Assembly (NCBI RefSeq): GCF_037975245.1
Contig: NC_092562.1
Span: 18,367,521-18,431,520, forward strand
DNA length: 64,000 nt
Source: Apostichopus japonicus
Lineage: Eukaryota > Echinodermata > Holothuroidea > Aspidochirotida > Stichopodidae
Direction of reading: 5' to 3'
Part shown: positions 38,801 through 50,204 of the stretch, one piece after another
How positions within the stretch are numbered: position 1 is the stretch's first letter
How the letters are laid out: the number at the start of each line of letters is the position of its first letter
Notes under the pieces: generated by a model
Databases searched by the model: none
What the model was told of the DNA's origin: nothing
Seen by the model: the letters and a program-made list of their open reading frames with translations, nothing else
Program-made: the position numbers and the translations under genes

Positions 38801-41699
38801 CCCCGGGTGATGACGTCTTTTGCCGATCTTTTACAGCAAGTGCCTACACGGGGAGCTGTAAGTATTAGTTAATCCACCTAATATCTCAGTCCATACAGTG
38901 GCGCGATGGCTTGGCGCACTGTACGAGCTGATGATCGAGACTCTCTTTTGCATCCGTGGTTCGAACCCCGGGTGATGACGTCTTTTACAGCAAGTGCCTA
39001 CACGGGGAGCTGTAAGTATTAGTTAATCCACCTAATATCTCAGTCCATACAGTGGCGCGATGGCTTGGCGCACTGTACGAGCTGATGATCGAGACTCTCT
39101 TTTGCATCCGTGGTTCGAACCCCGGGTGATGACGTCTTTTACAGCAAGTGCCTACACGGGGAGCTGTAAGTATTAGTTAATCCACCTAATATCTCAGTCC
39201 ATACAGTGGCGCGATGGCTTGGCGCACTGTACGAGCTGATGATCGAGACTCTCTTTTGCATCCGTGGTTCGAACCAAGGGTGATGACGTCTTTTACAGCA
39301 AGTGCCTACACGGGGAGCTGTAAGTATTAGTTAATCCACCTAATATCTCAGTCCATACAGTGGCGCGATGGCTTGGCGCACTATACGAGCTAATGATCGA
39401 GACTCTCTTTTGCATCCGTGGTTCGAACCCCGGGTGATGACGTCTTTTACAGCAAGTGCCTACACGGGGAGCTGTAAGTATTAGTTAATCCACCTAATAT
39501 CTCAGTCCATACAGTGGCGCGATGGCTTGGCGCACTGTACGAGCTGATGATCGAGACTCTCTTTTGCATCCGTGGTTCGAACCCCGGGTGATGACGTCTT
39601 TTGCCGATCTTTTACAGCAAGTGCCTACACGGGGAGCTGTAAGTATTAGTTAATCCACCTAATATCTCAGTCCATACAGTGGCGCGATGGCTTGGCGCAC
39701 TGTACGAGCTGATGATCGAGACTCTCTTTTGCATCCGTGGTTCGAACCCCGGGTGATGACGTCTTTTGCCGATCTTTTACAGCAAGTGCCTACACGGGGA
39801 GCTGTAAGTATTAGTTAATCCACCTAATATCTCAGTCCATACAGTGGCGCGATGGCTTGGCGCACTGTACGAGCTGATGATCGAGACTCTCTTTTGCATC
39901 CGTGGTTCGAACCCCGGGTGATGACGTCTTTTACAGCAAGTGCCTACACGGGGAGCTGTAAGTATTAGTTAATCCACCTAATATCTCAGTCCATACAGTG
40001 GCGCGATGGCTTGGCGCACTATACGAGCTAATGATCGAGACTCTCTTTTGCATCCGTGGTTCGAACCCCGGGTGATGACGTCTTTTACAGCAAGTGCCTA
40101 CACGGGGAGCTGTAAGTATTAGTTAATCCACCTAATATCTCAGTCCATACAGTGGCGCGATGGCTTGGCGCACTGTACGAGCTGATGATCGAGACTCTCT
40201 TTTGCATCCGTGGTTCGAACCCCGGGTGATGACGTCTTTTGCCGATCTTTTACAGCAAGTGCCTACACGGGGAGCTGTAAGTATTAGTTAATCCACCTAA
40301 TATCTCAGTCCATACAGTGGCGCGATGGCTTGGCGCACTGTACGAGCTGATGATCGAGACTCTCTTTTGCATCCGTGGTTCGAACCAAGGGTGATGACGT
40401 CTTTTGCCGATCTTTTACAGCAAGTGTCTACACTGGGAGCTGTAAGTATTAGTTAATCCACCTAATATCTCAGTCCATACAGTGGCGCGATGGCTTGGCG
40501 CACTGTACGAGCTGATGATCGAGACTCTCTTTTGCATCCGTGGTTCGAACCCCGGGTGATGACGTCTTTTACAGCAAGTGCGTACACGGGGAGCTGTAAG
40601 TATAAGTTAATCCACCTAATATCTCAGTCCATACAGTGGCGCGATGGCTTGGCGCACTATACGAGCTAATGATCGAGACTCTCTTTTGCATCCGTGGTTC
40701 GAACCCCGGGTGATGACGTCTTTTGCCGATCTTTTACAGCAAGTGCCTACACGGGGAGCTGTAAGTATTAGTTAATCCACCTAATATCTCAGTCCATACA
40801 GTGGCGCGATGGCTTGGCGCACTGTACGAGCTGATGATCGAGACTCTCTTTTGCATCCGTGGTTCGAACCCCGGGTGATGACGTCTTTTACAGCAAGTGC
40901 CTACACGGGGAGCTGTAAGTATTAGTTAATCCACCTAATATCTCAGTCCATACAGTGGCGCGATGCCTTGGCGCACTGTACGAGCTGATGATCGAGACTC
41001 TCTTTTGCATCCGTGGTTCGAACCCCGGGTGATGACGTCTTTTGCCGATCTTTTACAGCAAGTGCCTACACGGGGAGCTGTAAGTATTAGTTAATCCACC
41101 TAATATCTCAGTCCATACAGTGGCGCGATGGCTTGGCGCACTGTACGAGCTGATGATCGAGACTCTCTTTTGCATCCGTGGTTCGAACCCCGGGTGATGA
41201 CGTCTTTTGCCGATCTTTTACAGCAAGTGCCTACACGGGGAGCTGTAAGTATTAGTTAATCCACCTAATATCTCAGTCCATACAGTGGCGCGATGGCTTG
41301 GCGCACTATACGAGCTAATGATCGAGACTCTCTTTTGCATCCGTGGTTCGAACCCCGGGTGATGACGTCTTTTGCCGATCTTTTACAGCAAGTGCCTACA
41401 CGGGGAGCTGTAAGTATTAGTTAATCCACCTAATATCTCAGTCCATACAGTGGCGCGATGGCTTGGCGCACTGTACGAGCTGATGATCGAGACTCTCTTT
41501 TGCATCCGTGGTTCGAACCCCGGGTGATGACGTCTATTACAGCAAGTGCCTACACGGGGAGCTGTAAGTATTAGTTAATCCACCTAATATCTCAGTCCAT
41601 ACAGTGGCGCGATGGCTTGGCGCACTGTACGAGCTGATGATCGAGACTCTCTTTTGCATCCGTGGTTCGAACCCCGGGTGATGACGTCTTTTACAGCAA

Positions 41700-44600
41700 G
41701 TGCCTACACGGGGAGCTGTAAGTATTAGTCAGTCCACCATATATCTCAGTCCATACAGTGGCGCGATGGCTTGGCGCACTGTACGAGCTGATGATCGAGA
41801 CTCTCTTTTGCATCCGTGGTTCGAACCCCGGGTGATGACGTCTTTTACAGCAAGTGCCTACACGGGGAGCTGTAAGTATTAGTTTATCCACCTAATATCT
41901 CAGTCCATACAGTGGCGCGATGGCTTGGCGCACTGTACGAGCTGATGATCGAGACTCTCTTTTGCATCCGTGGTTCGAACCCCGGGTGATGACGTCTTTT
42001 GCCGATCTTTTACAGCAAGTGCCTACACGGGGAGCTGTAAGTATTAGTTAATCAACCTAATATCTCAGTCCATACAGTGGCGCGATGGCTTGGCGCACTG
42101 TACGAGCTGATGATCGAGACTCTCTTTTGCATCCGTGGTTCGAACCCCGGGTGATGACGTCTTTTGCCGATCTTTTACAGCAAGTGCCTACACGGGGAGC
42201 TGTAAGTATTAGTTAATCCACCTAATATCTCAGTCCATACAGTGGCGCGATGGCTTGGCGCACTGTACGAGCTGATGATCGAGACTCTCTTTTGCATCCG
42301 TGGTTCGAACCCCGGGTGATGACGTCTTTTGCCGATCTTTTACAGCAAGTGCCTACACGGGGAGCTGTAAGTAATAGTTAATCCACCTAATATCTCAGTC
42401 CATACAGTGGCGCGATGGCTTGGCGCACTGTACGAGCTGATGATCGAGACTCTCTTTTGCATCCGTGGTTCGAACCCCGGGTGATGACGTCTTTTGCCGA
42501 TCTTTTACAGCAATTGCCTACATGGGGAGATGTAAGTATTAGTTAATCCACCTAATATCTCAGTCCATACAGTGGCGCGATGGCTTGGCGCACTGTACGA
42601 GCTGATGACTCTCTTTTGCATCCGTGGTTCGAACCCCGGGTGATGACGTCTTTTGCCGATCTTTTACAGCAAGTGCCTACACGGGGAGCTGTAAGTATTA
42701 GTCAGTCCACCATATATCTCAGTCCATACAGTGGCGCGATGGCTTGGCGCACTGTACGAGCTGATGATCGAGACTCTCTTTTGCATCCGTGGTTCGAACC
42801 CCGGGTGATGACGTCTTTTACAGCAAGTGCCTACACGGGGAGCTGTAAGTATTAGTTTATCCACCTAATATCTCAGTCCATACAGTGGCGCGATGGCTTG
42901 GCGCACTGTACGAGCTGATGATCGAGACTCTCTTTTGCATCCGTGGTTCGAACCCCGGGTGATGACGTCTTTTGCCGATCTTTTACAGCAAGTGCCTACA
43001 CGGGGAGCTGTAAGTATTAGTTAATCAACCTAATATCTCAGTCCATACAGTGGCGCGATGGCTTGGCGCACTGTACGAGCTGATGATCGAGACTCTCTTT
43101 TGCATCCGTGGTTCGAACCCCGGGTGATGACGTCTTTTGCCGATCTTTTACAGCAAGTGCCTACACGGGGAGCTGTAAGTATTAGTTAATCCACCTAATA
43201 TCTCAGTCCATACAGTGGCGCGATGGCTTGGCGCACTGTACGAGCTGATGATCGAGACTCTCTTTTGCATCCGTGGTTCGAACCCCGGGTGATGACGTCT
43301 TTTGCCGATCTTTTACAGCAAGTGCCTACACGGGGAGCTGTAAGTATTAGTCAGTCCACCATATATCTCAGTCCATACAGTGGCGCGATGGCTTGGCGCA
43401 CTGTACGAGCTGATGATCGAGACTCTCTTTTGCATCCGTGGTTCGAACCCCGGGTGATGACGTCTTTTACAGCAAGTGCCTACACGGGGAGCTGTAAGTA
43501 TTAGTTAATCCACCTAATATCTCAGTCCATACAGTGGCGCGATGGCTTGGCGCACTGTACGAGCTGATGATCGAGACTCTCTTTTGCATCCGTGGTTCGA
43601 ACCCCGGGTGATGACGTCTTTTACAGCAAGTGCCTACACGGGGAGCTGTAAGTATTAGTTAATCCACCTAATATCTCAGTCCATACAGTGGCGCGATGGC
43701 TTGGCGCACTGTACGAGCTGATGATCGAGACTCTCTTTTGCATCCGTGGTTCGAACCCCGGGTGATGACGTCTTTTGCCGATCTTTTACAGCAAGTGCCT
43801 ACACGGGGAGCTGTAAGTATTAGTCAGTCCACCATATATCTCAGTCCATACAGTGGCGCGATGGCTTGGCGCACTGTACGAGCTGATGATCGAGACTCTC
43901 TTTTGCATCCGTGGTTCGAACCCCGGGTGATGACGTCTTTTACAGCAAGTGCCTACACGGGGAGCTGTAAGTATTAGTTTATCCACCTAATATCTCAGTC
44001 CATACAGTGGCGCGATGGCTTGGCGCACTGTACGAGCTGATGATCGAGACTCTCTTTTGCATCCGTGGTTCGAACCCCGGGTGATGACGTCTTTTACAGC
44101 AAGTGCCTACACGGGGAGCTGTAAGTATTAGTTTATCCACCTAATATCTCAGTCCATACAGTGGCGCGATGGCTTGGCGCACTGTACGAGCTGATGATCG
44201 AGACTCTCTTTTGCATCCGTGGTTCGAACCCCGGGTGATGACGTCTTTTGCCGATCTTTTACAGCAAGTGCCTACACGGGGAGCTGTAAGTATTAGTTAA
44301 TCCACCTAATATCTCAGTCCATACAGTGGCGCGATGGCTTGGCGCACTGTACGAGCTGATGACTCTCTTTTGCATCCGTGGTTCGAACCCCGGGTGATGA
44401 CGTCTTTTGCCGATCTTTTACAGCAAGTGCCTACACGGGGAGCTGTAAGTATTAGTTAATCCACCTAATATCTCAGTCCATACAGTGGCGCGATGGCTTG
44501 GCGCACTGTACGAGCTGATGATCGAGACTCTCTTTTGCATCCGTGGTTCGAACCCCGGGTGATGACGTCTTTTACAGCAAGTGCCTACACGGGGAGCTGT

Positions 44601-47600
44601 AAGTATTAGTTTATCCACCTAATATCTCAGTCCATACAGTGGCGCGATGGCTTGGCGCACTGTACGAGCTGATGATCGAGACTCTCTTTTGCATCCGTGG
44701 TTCGAACCCCGGGTGATGACGTCTTTTGCCGATCTTTTACAGCAAGTGCCTACACGGGGAGCTGTAAGTATTAGTTAATCCACCTAATATCTCAGTCCAT
44801 ACAGTGGCGCGATGGCTTGGCGCACTGTACGAGCTGATGACTCTCTTTTGCATCCGTGGTTCGAACCCCGGGTGATGACGTCTTTTGCCGATCTTTTACA
44901 GCAAGTGCCTACACGGGGAGCTGTAAGTATTAGTTAATCCACCTAATATCTCAGTCCATACAGTGGCGCGATGGCTTGGCGCACTGTACGAGCTGATGAT
45001 CGAGACTCTCTTTTGCATCCGTGGTTCGAACCCCGGGTGATGACGTCTTTTGCCGATCTTTTACAGCAAGTGCCTACACGGGGAGCTGTAAGTATTAGTC
45101 AGTCCACCATATATCTCAGTCCATACAGTGGCGCGATGGCTTGGCGCACTGTACGAGCTGATGATCGAGACTCTCTTTTGCATCCGTGGTTCGAACCCCG
45201 GGTGATGACGTCTTTTACAGCAAGTGCCTACACGGGGAGCTGTAAGTATTAGTTAATCCACTTATATCTCAGTCCATACAGTGGCGCGATGGCTTGGCGC
45301 ACTGTACGAGCTGATGATCGAGACTCTCTTTTGCATCCGTGGTTCGAACCCCGGGTGATGACGTCTTTTACAGCAAGTGCCTACACGGGGAGCTGTAAGT
45401 ATTAGTTAATCCACCTAATATCTCAGTCCATACAGTGGCGCGATGGCTTGGCGCACTGTACGAGTTGATGATCGAGACTCTCTTTTGCATCCGTGGTTCG
45501 AACCCCGGGTGATGACGTCTTTTGCCGATCTTTTACAGCAAGTGCCTACACGGGGAGCTGTAAGTATTAGTTTATCCACCTAATATCTCAGTCCATACAG
45601 TGGCGCGATGGCTTGGCGCACTGTACGAGCTGATGATCGAGACTCTCTTTTGCATCCGTGGTTCGAACCCCGGGTGATGACGTCTTTTACAGCAAGTGCC
45701 TACACGGGGAGCTGTAAGTATTAGTTTATCCACCTAATATCTCAGTCCATACAGTGGCGCGATGGCTTGGCGCACTGTACGAGCTGATGATCGAGACTCT
45801 CTTTTGCATCCGTGGTTCGAACCCCGGGTGATGACGTCTTTTGCCGATCTTTTACAGCAAGTGCCTACACGGGGAGCTGTAAGTATTAGTTAATCCACCT
45901 AATATCTCAGTCCATACAGTGGCGCGATGGCTTGGCGCACTGTACGAGCTGATGACTCTCTTTTGCATCCGTGGTTCGAACCCCGGGTGATGACGTCTTT
46001 TGCCGATCTTTTACAGCAAGTGCCTACACGGGGAGCTGTAAGTATTAGTTAATCCACCTAATATCTCAGTCCATACAGTGGCGCGATGGCTTGGCGCACT
46101 GTACGAGCTGATGATCGAGACTCTCTTTTGCATCCGTGGTTCGAACCCCGGGTGATGACGTCTTTTACAGCAAGTGCCTACACGGGGAGCTGTAAGTATT
46201 AGTTAATCCACCTAATATCTCAGTCCATACAGTGGCGCGATGGCTTGGCGCACTGTACGAGCTGATGATCGAGACTCTCTTTTGCATCCGTGGTTCGAAC
46301 CCCGGGTGATGTCGTCTTTTGCCGATCTTTTACAGCAAGTGCCTGCACGGGGAGCTGTAAGTATTAGTTAATCCACCTAATATCTCAGTCCATACAGTGG
46401 CGCGATGGCTTGGCGCACTGTACGAGCTGATGATCGAGACTCTCTTTTGCATCCGTGGTTCGAACCCCGGGTGATGACGTCTTTTACAGCAAGTGCCTAC
46501 ACGGGGAGCTGTAAGTATTAGTTTATCCACCTAATATCTCAGTCCATACAGTGGCGCGATGGCTTGGCGCACTGTACGAGCTGATGATCGAGACTCTCTT
46601 TTGCATCCGTGGTTCGAACCCCGGGTGATGACGTCTTTTGCCGATCTTTTACAGCAAGTGCCTACACGGGGAGCTGTAAGTATTAGTTAATCCACCTAAT
46701 ATCTCAGTCCATACAGTGGCGCGATGGCTTGGCGCACTGTACGAGCTGATGACTCTCTTTTGCATCCGTGGTTCGAACCCCGGGTGATGACGTCTTTTGC
46801 CGATCTTTTACAGCAAGTGCCTACACGGGGAGCTGTAAGTATTAGTTAATCCACCTAATATCTCAGTCCATACAGTGGCGCGATGGCTTGGCGCACTGTA
46901 CGAGCTAATGATCGAGACTCTCTTTTGCATCCGTGGTTCGAACCCCGGGTGATGACGTCTTTTACAGCAAGTGCCTACACGGGGAGCTGTAAGTATTAGT
47001 TAATCCACCTAATATCTCAGTCCATACAGTGGCGCGATGGCTTGGCGCACTGTACGAGCTGATGATCGAGACTCTCTTTTGCATCCGTGGTTCGAACCCC
47101 GGGTGATGACGTCTTTTACAGCAAGTGCCTACACGGGGAGCTGTAAGTATTAGTTAATCCACCTAATATCTCAGTCCATACAGTGGCGCGATGGCTTGGC
47201 GCACTGTACGAGCTGATGATCGAGACTCTCTTTTGCATCCGTGGTTCGAACCCCGGGTGATGACGTCTTTTGCCGATCTTTTACAGCAAGTGCCTACACG
47301 GGGAGCTGTAAGTATTAGTCAGTCCACCATATATCTCAGTCCATACAGTGGCGCGATGGCTTGGCGCACTGTACGAGCTGATGATCGAGACTCTCTTTTG
47401 CATCCGTGGTTCGAACCCCGGGTGATGACGTCTTTTACAGCAAGTGCCTACACGGGGAGCTGTAAGTATTAGTTTATCCACCTAATATCTCAGTCCATAC
47501 AGTGGCGCGATGGCTTGGCGCACTGTACGAGCTGATGATCGAGACTCTCTTTTGCATCCGTGGTTCGAACCCCGGGTGATGACGTCTTTTACAGCAAGTG

Positions 47601-49114
47601 CCTACACGGGGAGCTGTAAGTATTAGTTTATCCACCTAATATCTCAGTCCATACAGTGGCGCGATGGCTTGGCGCACTGTACGAGCTGATGATCGAGACT
47701 CTCTTTTGCATCCGTGGTTCGAACCCCGGGTGATGACGTCTTTTGCCGATCTTTTACAGCAAGTGCCTACACGGGGAGCTGTAAGTATTAGTTAATCCAC
47801 CTAATATCTCAGTCCATACAGTGGCGCGATGGCTTGGCGCACTGTACGAGCTGATGACTCTCTTTTGCATCCGTGGTTCGAACCCCGGGTGATGACGTCT
47901 TTTGCCGATCTTTTACAGCAAGTGCCTACACGGGGAGCTGTAAGTATTAGTTAATCCACCTAATATCTCAGTCCATACAGTGGCGCGATGGCTTGGCGCA
48001 CTGTACGAGCTGATGATCGAGACTCTCTTTTGCATCCGTGGTTCGAACCCCGGGTGATGACGTCTTTTACAGCAAGTGCCTACACGGGGAGCTGTAAGTA
48101 TTAGTTAATCCACCTAATATCTCAGTCCATACAGTGGCGCGATGGCTTGGCGCACTGTACGAGCTGATGATCGAGACTCTCTTTTGCATCCGTGGTTCGA
48201 ACCCCGGGTGATGTCGTCTTTTGCCGATCTTTTACAGCAAGTGCCTGCACGGGGAGCTGTAAGTATTAGTTAATCCACCTAATATCTCAGTCCATACAGT
48301 GGCGCGATGGCTTGGCGCACTGTACGAGCTGATGATCGAGACTCTCTTTTGCATCCGTGGTTCGAACCCCGGGTGATGACGTCTTTTACAGCAAGTGCCT
48401 ACACGGGGAGCTGTAAGTATTAGTTTATCCACCTAATATCTCAGTCCATACAGTGGCGCGATGGCTTGGCGCACTGTACGAGCTGATGATCGAGACTCTC
48501 TTTTGCATCCGTGGTTCGAACCCCGGGTGATGACGTCTTTTGCCGATCTTTTACAGCAAGTGCCTACACGGGGAGCTGTAAGTATTAGTTAATCCACCTA
48601 ATATCTCAGTCCATACAGTGGCGCGATGGCTTGGCGCACTGTACGAGCTGATGACTCTCTTTTGCATCCGTGGTTCGAACCCCGGGTGATGACGTCTTTT
48701 GCCGATCTTTTACAGCAAGTGCCTACACGGGGAGCTGTAAGTATTAGTTAATCCACCTAATATCTCAGTCCATACAGTGGCGCGATGGCTTGGCGCACTG
48801 TACGAGCTGATGATCGAGACTCTCTTTTGCATCCGTGGTTCGAACCCCGGGTGATGACGTCTTTTACAGCAAGTGCCTACACGGGGAGCTGTAAGTATTA
48901 GTTAATCCACCTAATATCTCAGTCCATACAGTGGCGCGATGGCTTGGCGCACTGTACGAGCTGATGATCGAGACTCTCTTTTGCATCCGTGGTTCGAACC
49001 CCGGGTGATGACGTCTTTTACAGCAAGTGCCTACACGGGGAGCTGTAAGTATTAGTTAATCCACCTAATATCTCAGTCCATACAGTGGCGCGATGGCTTA
49101 GCGCACTGTACGAG
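41700..49114 (+). repeat. Distinct 3' compartment of the array with private variants
   Basis: From about 41.7 kb new unit types appear that I do not see earlier: AGTCAGTCCACCATATATC (for example 41727, 42701, 43350, 43822, 45097, 47317) and the 159-bp deletion form (near 42603, 44359, 44839, 45951, 46749, 47853, 48651). AGTTTATCC units, rare upstream (for example near 23853, 25964 and 27735), become common. Variants that mark the earlier part, such as CACTATACGAGCTAATG, are absent after about 41.3 kb. Sequence near 45.5-47.2 kb is repeated near 47.4-49.1 kb at an offset of 1,902 bp, with matching rare changes (GATGTCGTC at 46308 and 48210). This is the pattern of recent local expansion at one edge of a satellite. 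Confidence 0.75.
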
Positions 49115-49175
49115 GCACTACTTAGGCACTGTAAGCACTGTTTTAGGCACTGTACTTTAATTAGGCAGTTAGCTG
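49115..49175 (+). repeat. Short GCACTGTA-type repeats at the 5' end of LINE copy 2
   Basis: GCACTACTTAG, GCACTGTAA, GCACTGTTTTAG and GCACTGTACTTTAATTAG follow each other. Each starts like the GCGCACTGTA arm of the target palindrome. They may be a 5' UTR repeat or a product of repeated template jumping at the target. Confidence 0.5.
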
Positions 49176-49381
49176 TGCTCTGTACTAGCTGGTCTTTTTT
49201 CGTGCTTTATGGCACTTTCTCTTATACTGATTCTTACCGATTCTTACACTGTACTTGTACTGTCTGCTGGATTTCTTCAACACCAGAAGGATATTTTATC
49301 GATTGAGTGGAATAACCAGTACTTTGTAGTTTTCAAACGTTGTAACTGCCATAGCGCCGTGAGGCCATAAGGCGTGTATAG

Positions 49382-49743
49382 TTGATCACCATAAGTACCG
49401 GTTCTGCGAAACCGAATCCTTATGTTATGAAGAATAACAGTGTGAAATTTGTGGATAATAACTACAATGCGTCGGTTGTACTGAAAGCTATCGCAACGGA
49501 TATTGGGAAAGAAAATATAATGGGATGTGTGAAGACCCAAGGCCTGTGGATAGTTACCCTGAGAAAAAAAGGAAGATGTTGAACTACTCCAATAAACAGG
49601 TTTGAAAGTAGGAGATGACCTGGTTAATATTGTGGGAGTAACCAAGACCATTCTGACCGTTAGTGTTTTCGGAGTACCACTATACGTTGATGACAGTGAG
49701 ATAACAAACAAACTAGAGGAATTTGGCTGCAAATTAAGAAGCA
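49382..49743 (+). pseudogene. Broken ORF1 fragment of LINE copy 2
   Basis: Translation from 49382 gives NNSVKFVDNNYNASVVLKAI and TDIGKENIMGCVKT, matching NSVRIIDSSYNASDVLKAIS and NDIGKENIMGVVKT of the intact ORF1. At an A7 run (49564-49570) the frame shifts. The match resumes as EDVELLQ, a stop, then VGVTKTILTVSVFGVPLYV and ITNKLEEFGCKLRS, followed by a stop at 49749-49751. About 115 residues of the N-terminal domain are represented and the zinc knuckles are deleted. The extra base in the A run and the in-frame TAA (49592-49594) make it non-functional. An open frame on the opposite strand (49277-49744) is a shadow of this region. Confidence 0.85.
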
Positions 49744-49926
49744 CGATATGAGATTACAATCGAATTAAGTTAAAGGTATTTCTGAGTAACATATAAAGTA
49801 CGGTATAAGAACATTAAAAAGTAACTATATTTTTATTTTAATTAATTAGTTCTGTAAGAACTCATTGTATATATTGTTTAGTGAATGAGTGAACCAGTGG
49901 GTTCACCTTCAAATAAAAAAGAAAAA

Positions 49927-50040
49927 TATGTGCGTACTCTGTACCTCGAGAGCGTGACGTATTTTGGATCCCGGGCTCGAGACCCGGCCACCGCAGTTTG
50001 CTTTTGCCGCGATCTTATACGGTCTCGGGAACTTTAAGTA
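49927..50040 (+). repeat. Single divergent tRNA-like unit (family 3)
   Basis: TGTGCGTACTCTGTACCTCGAG (49929-49950) aligns with TTGGCGCACTGTACGAG of family 1. GGGCTCGAGACCC (49970-49982) occupies the B-box position, one base from consensus in the T-loop. The T-stem CCGGG/CCCGG pairs at all five positions, unlike the arrays. The tail TTTTGCCGCGATCTTATACGG and TTTAAGTATTAG align with the family 1 tail (TTTTGCCGATCTTTTACAG, GTAAGTATTAG). It is the 3' flank of LINE copy 2, which was therefore inserted within or recombined into such a unit. Confidence 0.7.
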
Positions 50041-50204
50041 TTAGAAACGAACATTAGAAACGAACATCAGAAACGAAACATTAGAAACGAACGAACCGCG
50101 ATCTTATACGGTCTCGGGAACTTTAAGTATTAGAAACGAACATTAGAACGAACATTAGAAACGAAGCAAACGAACATTAGAACATTAGAAACATTAGAAA
50201 CGAA
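50035..50204 (+). repeat. Short tandem repeat of AAACGAACATTAG type
   Basis: About a dozen imperfect copies of a 10-13 bp motif (AGAAACGAACATT) extend the tail of the family 3 unit. In the middle, 50096-50142 repeats the tail segment CCGCGATCTTATACGG to ATTAGAAACGAAC, showing a local duplication. No coding content is seen. Confidence 0.8.

Larger units (their letters stand above)
5548..49114 (+). repeat. Large tandem array of a tRNA-like 165-bp unit (family 1)
   Basis: About 270 head-to-tail copies, all in one orientation, continue without any visible interruption. The standard unit is 165 bp (for example 5700-5864). A 154-bp form lacks the 11 bp GCCGATCTTTT (for example 6525-6678). A 159-bp form lacks 6 bp in the CTGATGATCGAGACTC segment and is confined to the last ~6.5 kb. 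Units differ by a few point changes that recur at long intervals, showing higher-order duplication. Each unit holds an A-box-like segment and a B box matching GGTTCGANNCC, so it is a tRNA-derived, SINE-like sequence amplified as a satellite. Open frames of about 66-95 codons that appear inside the array are by-products of the repeat in phases without stops and are not genes. The last unit is cut at 49114 by LINE copy 2. Confidence 0.97.
49115..49926 (+). mobile_element. Internally deleted relative of the Tx1-like LINE, copy 2
   Basis: This 812-bp element begins right after CGCACTGTACGAG of the last array unit. It has a 5' region with several GGCACTGTA-like repeats, an ORF1 N-terminal segment clearly homologous to that of copy 1, and then jumps directly to a 3' UTR-like sequence. 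It ends with the same terminal hairpin (49889-49906, GTGAACC / AGTG / GGTTCAC), AAATAAAAAAG and an A run. The zinc knuckles, the rest of ORF1 and all of ORF2 are missing. It is a non-autonomous deletion derivative of a sister family, since nucleotide identity to copy 1 is moderate. Orientation and target position match copy 1. Confidence 0.85.

Noticed and set aside
5548-49114. Many 60-95-codon open frames on both strands within array 1 (for example 18679-18966, 42580-42855, 47191-47472).
   Set aside because: They recur only because unit length variants keep a frame open over two monomers; stops interrupt them in the other units and the sequence is explained as tRNA-like repeat.
5548-49114. 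CRISPR-like regular repetition.
   Set aside because: There are no unique spacers; the whole 154-165-bp unit is repeated and the context is eukaryotic.
49277-49744. 155-codon minus-strand frame.
   Set aside because: It lies opposite the ORF1 remnant, whose sense translation matches the intact ORF1.
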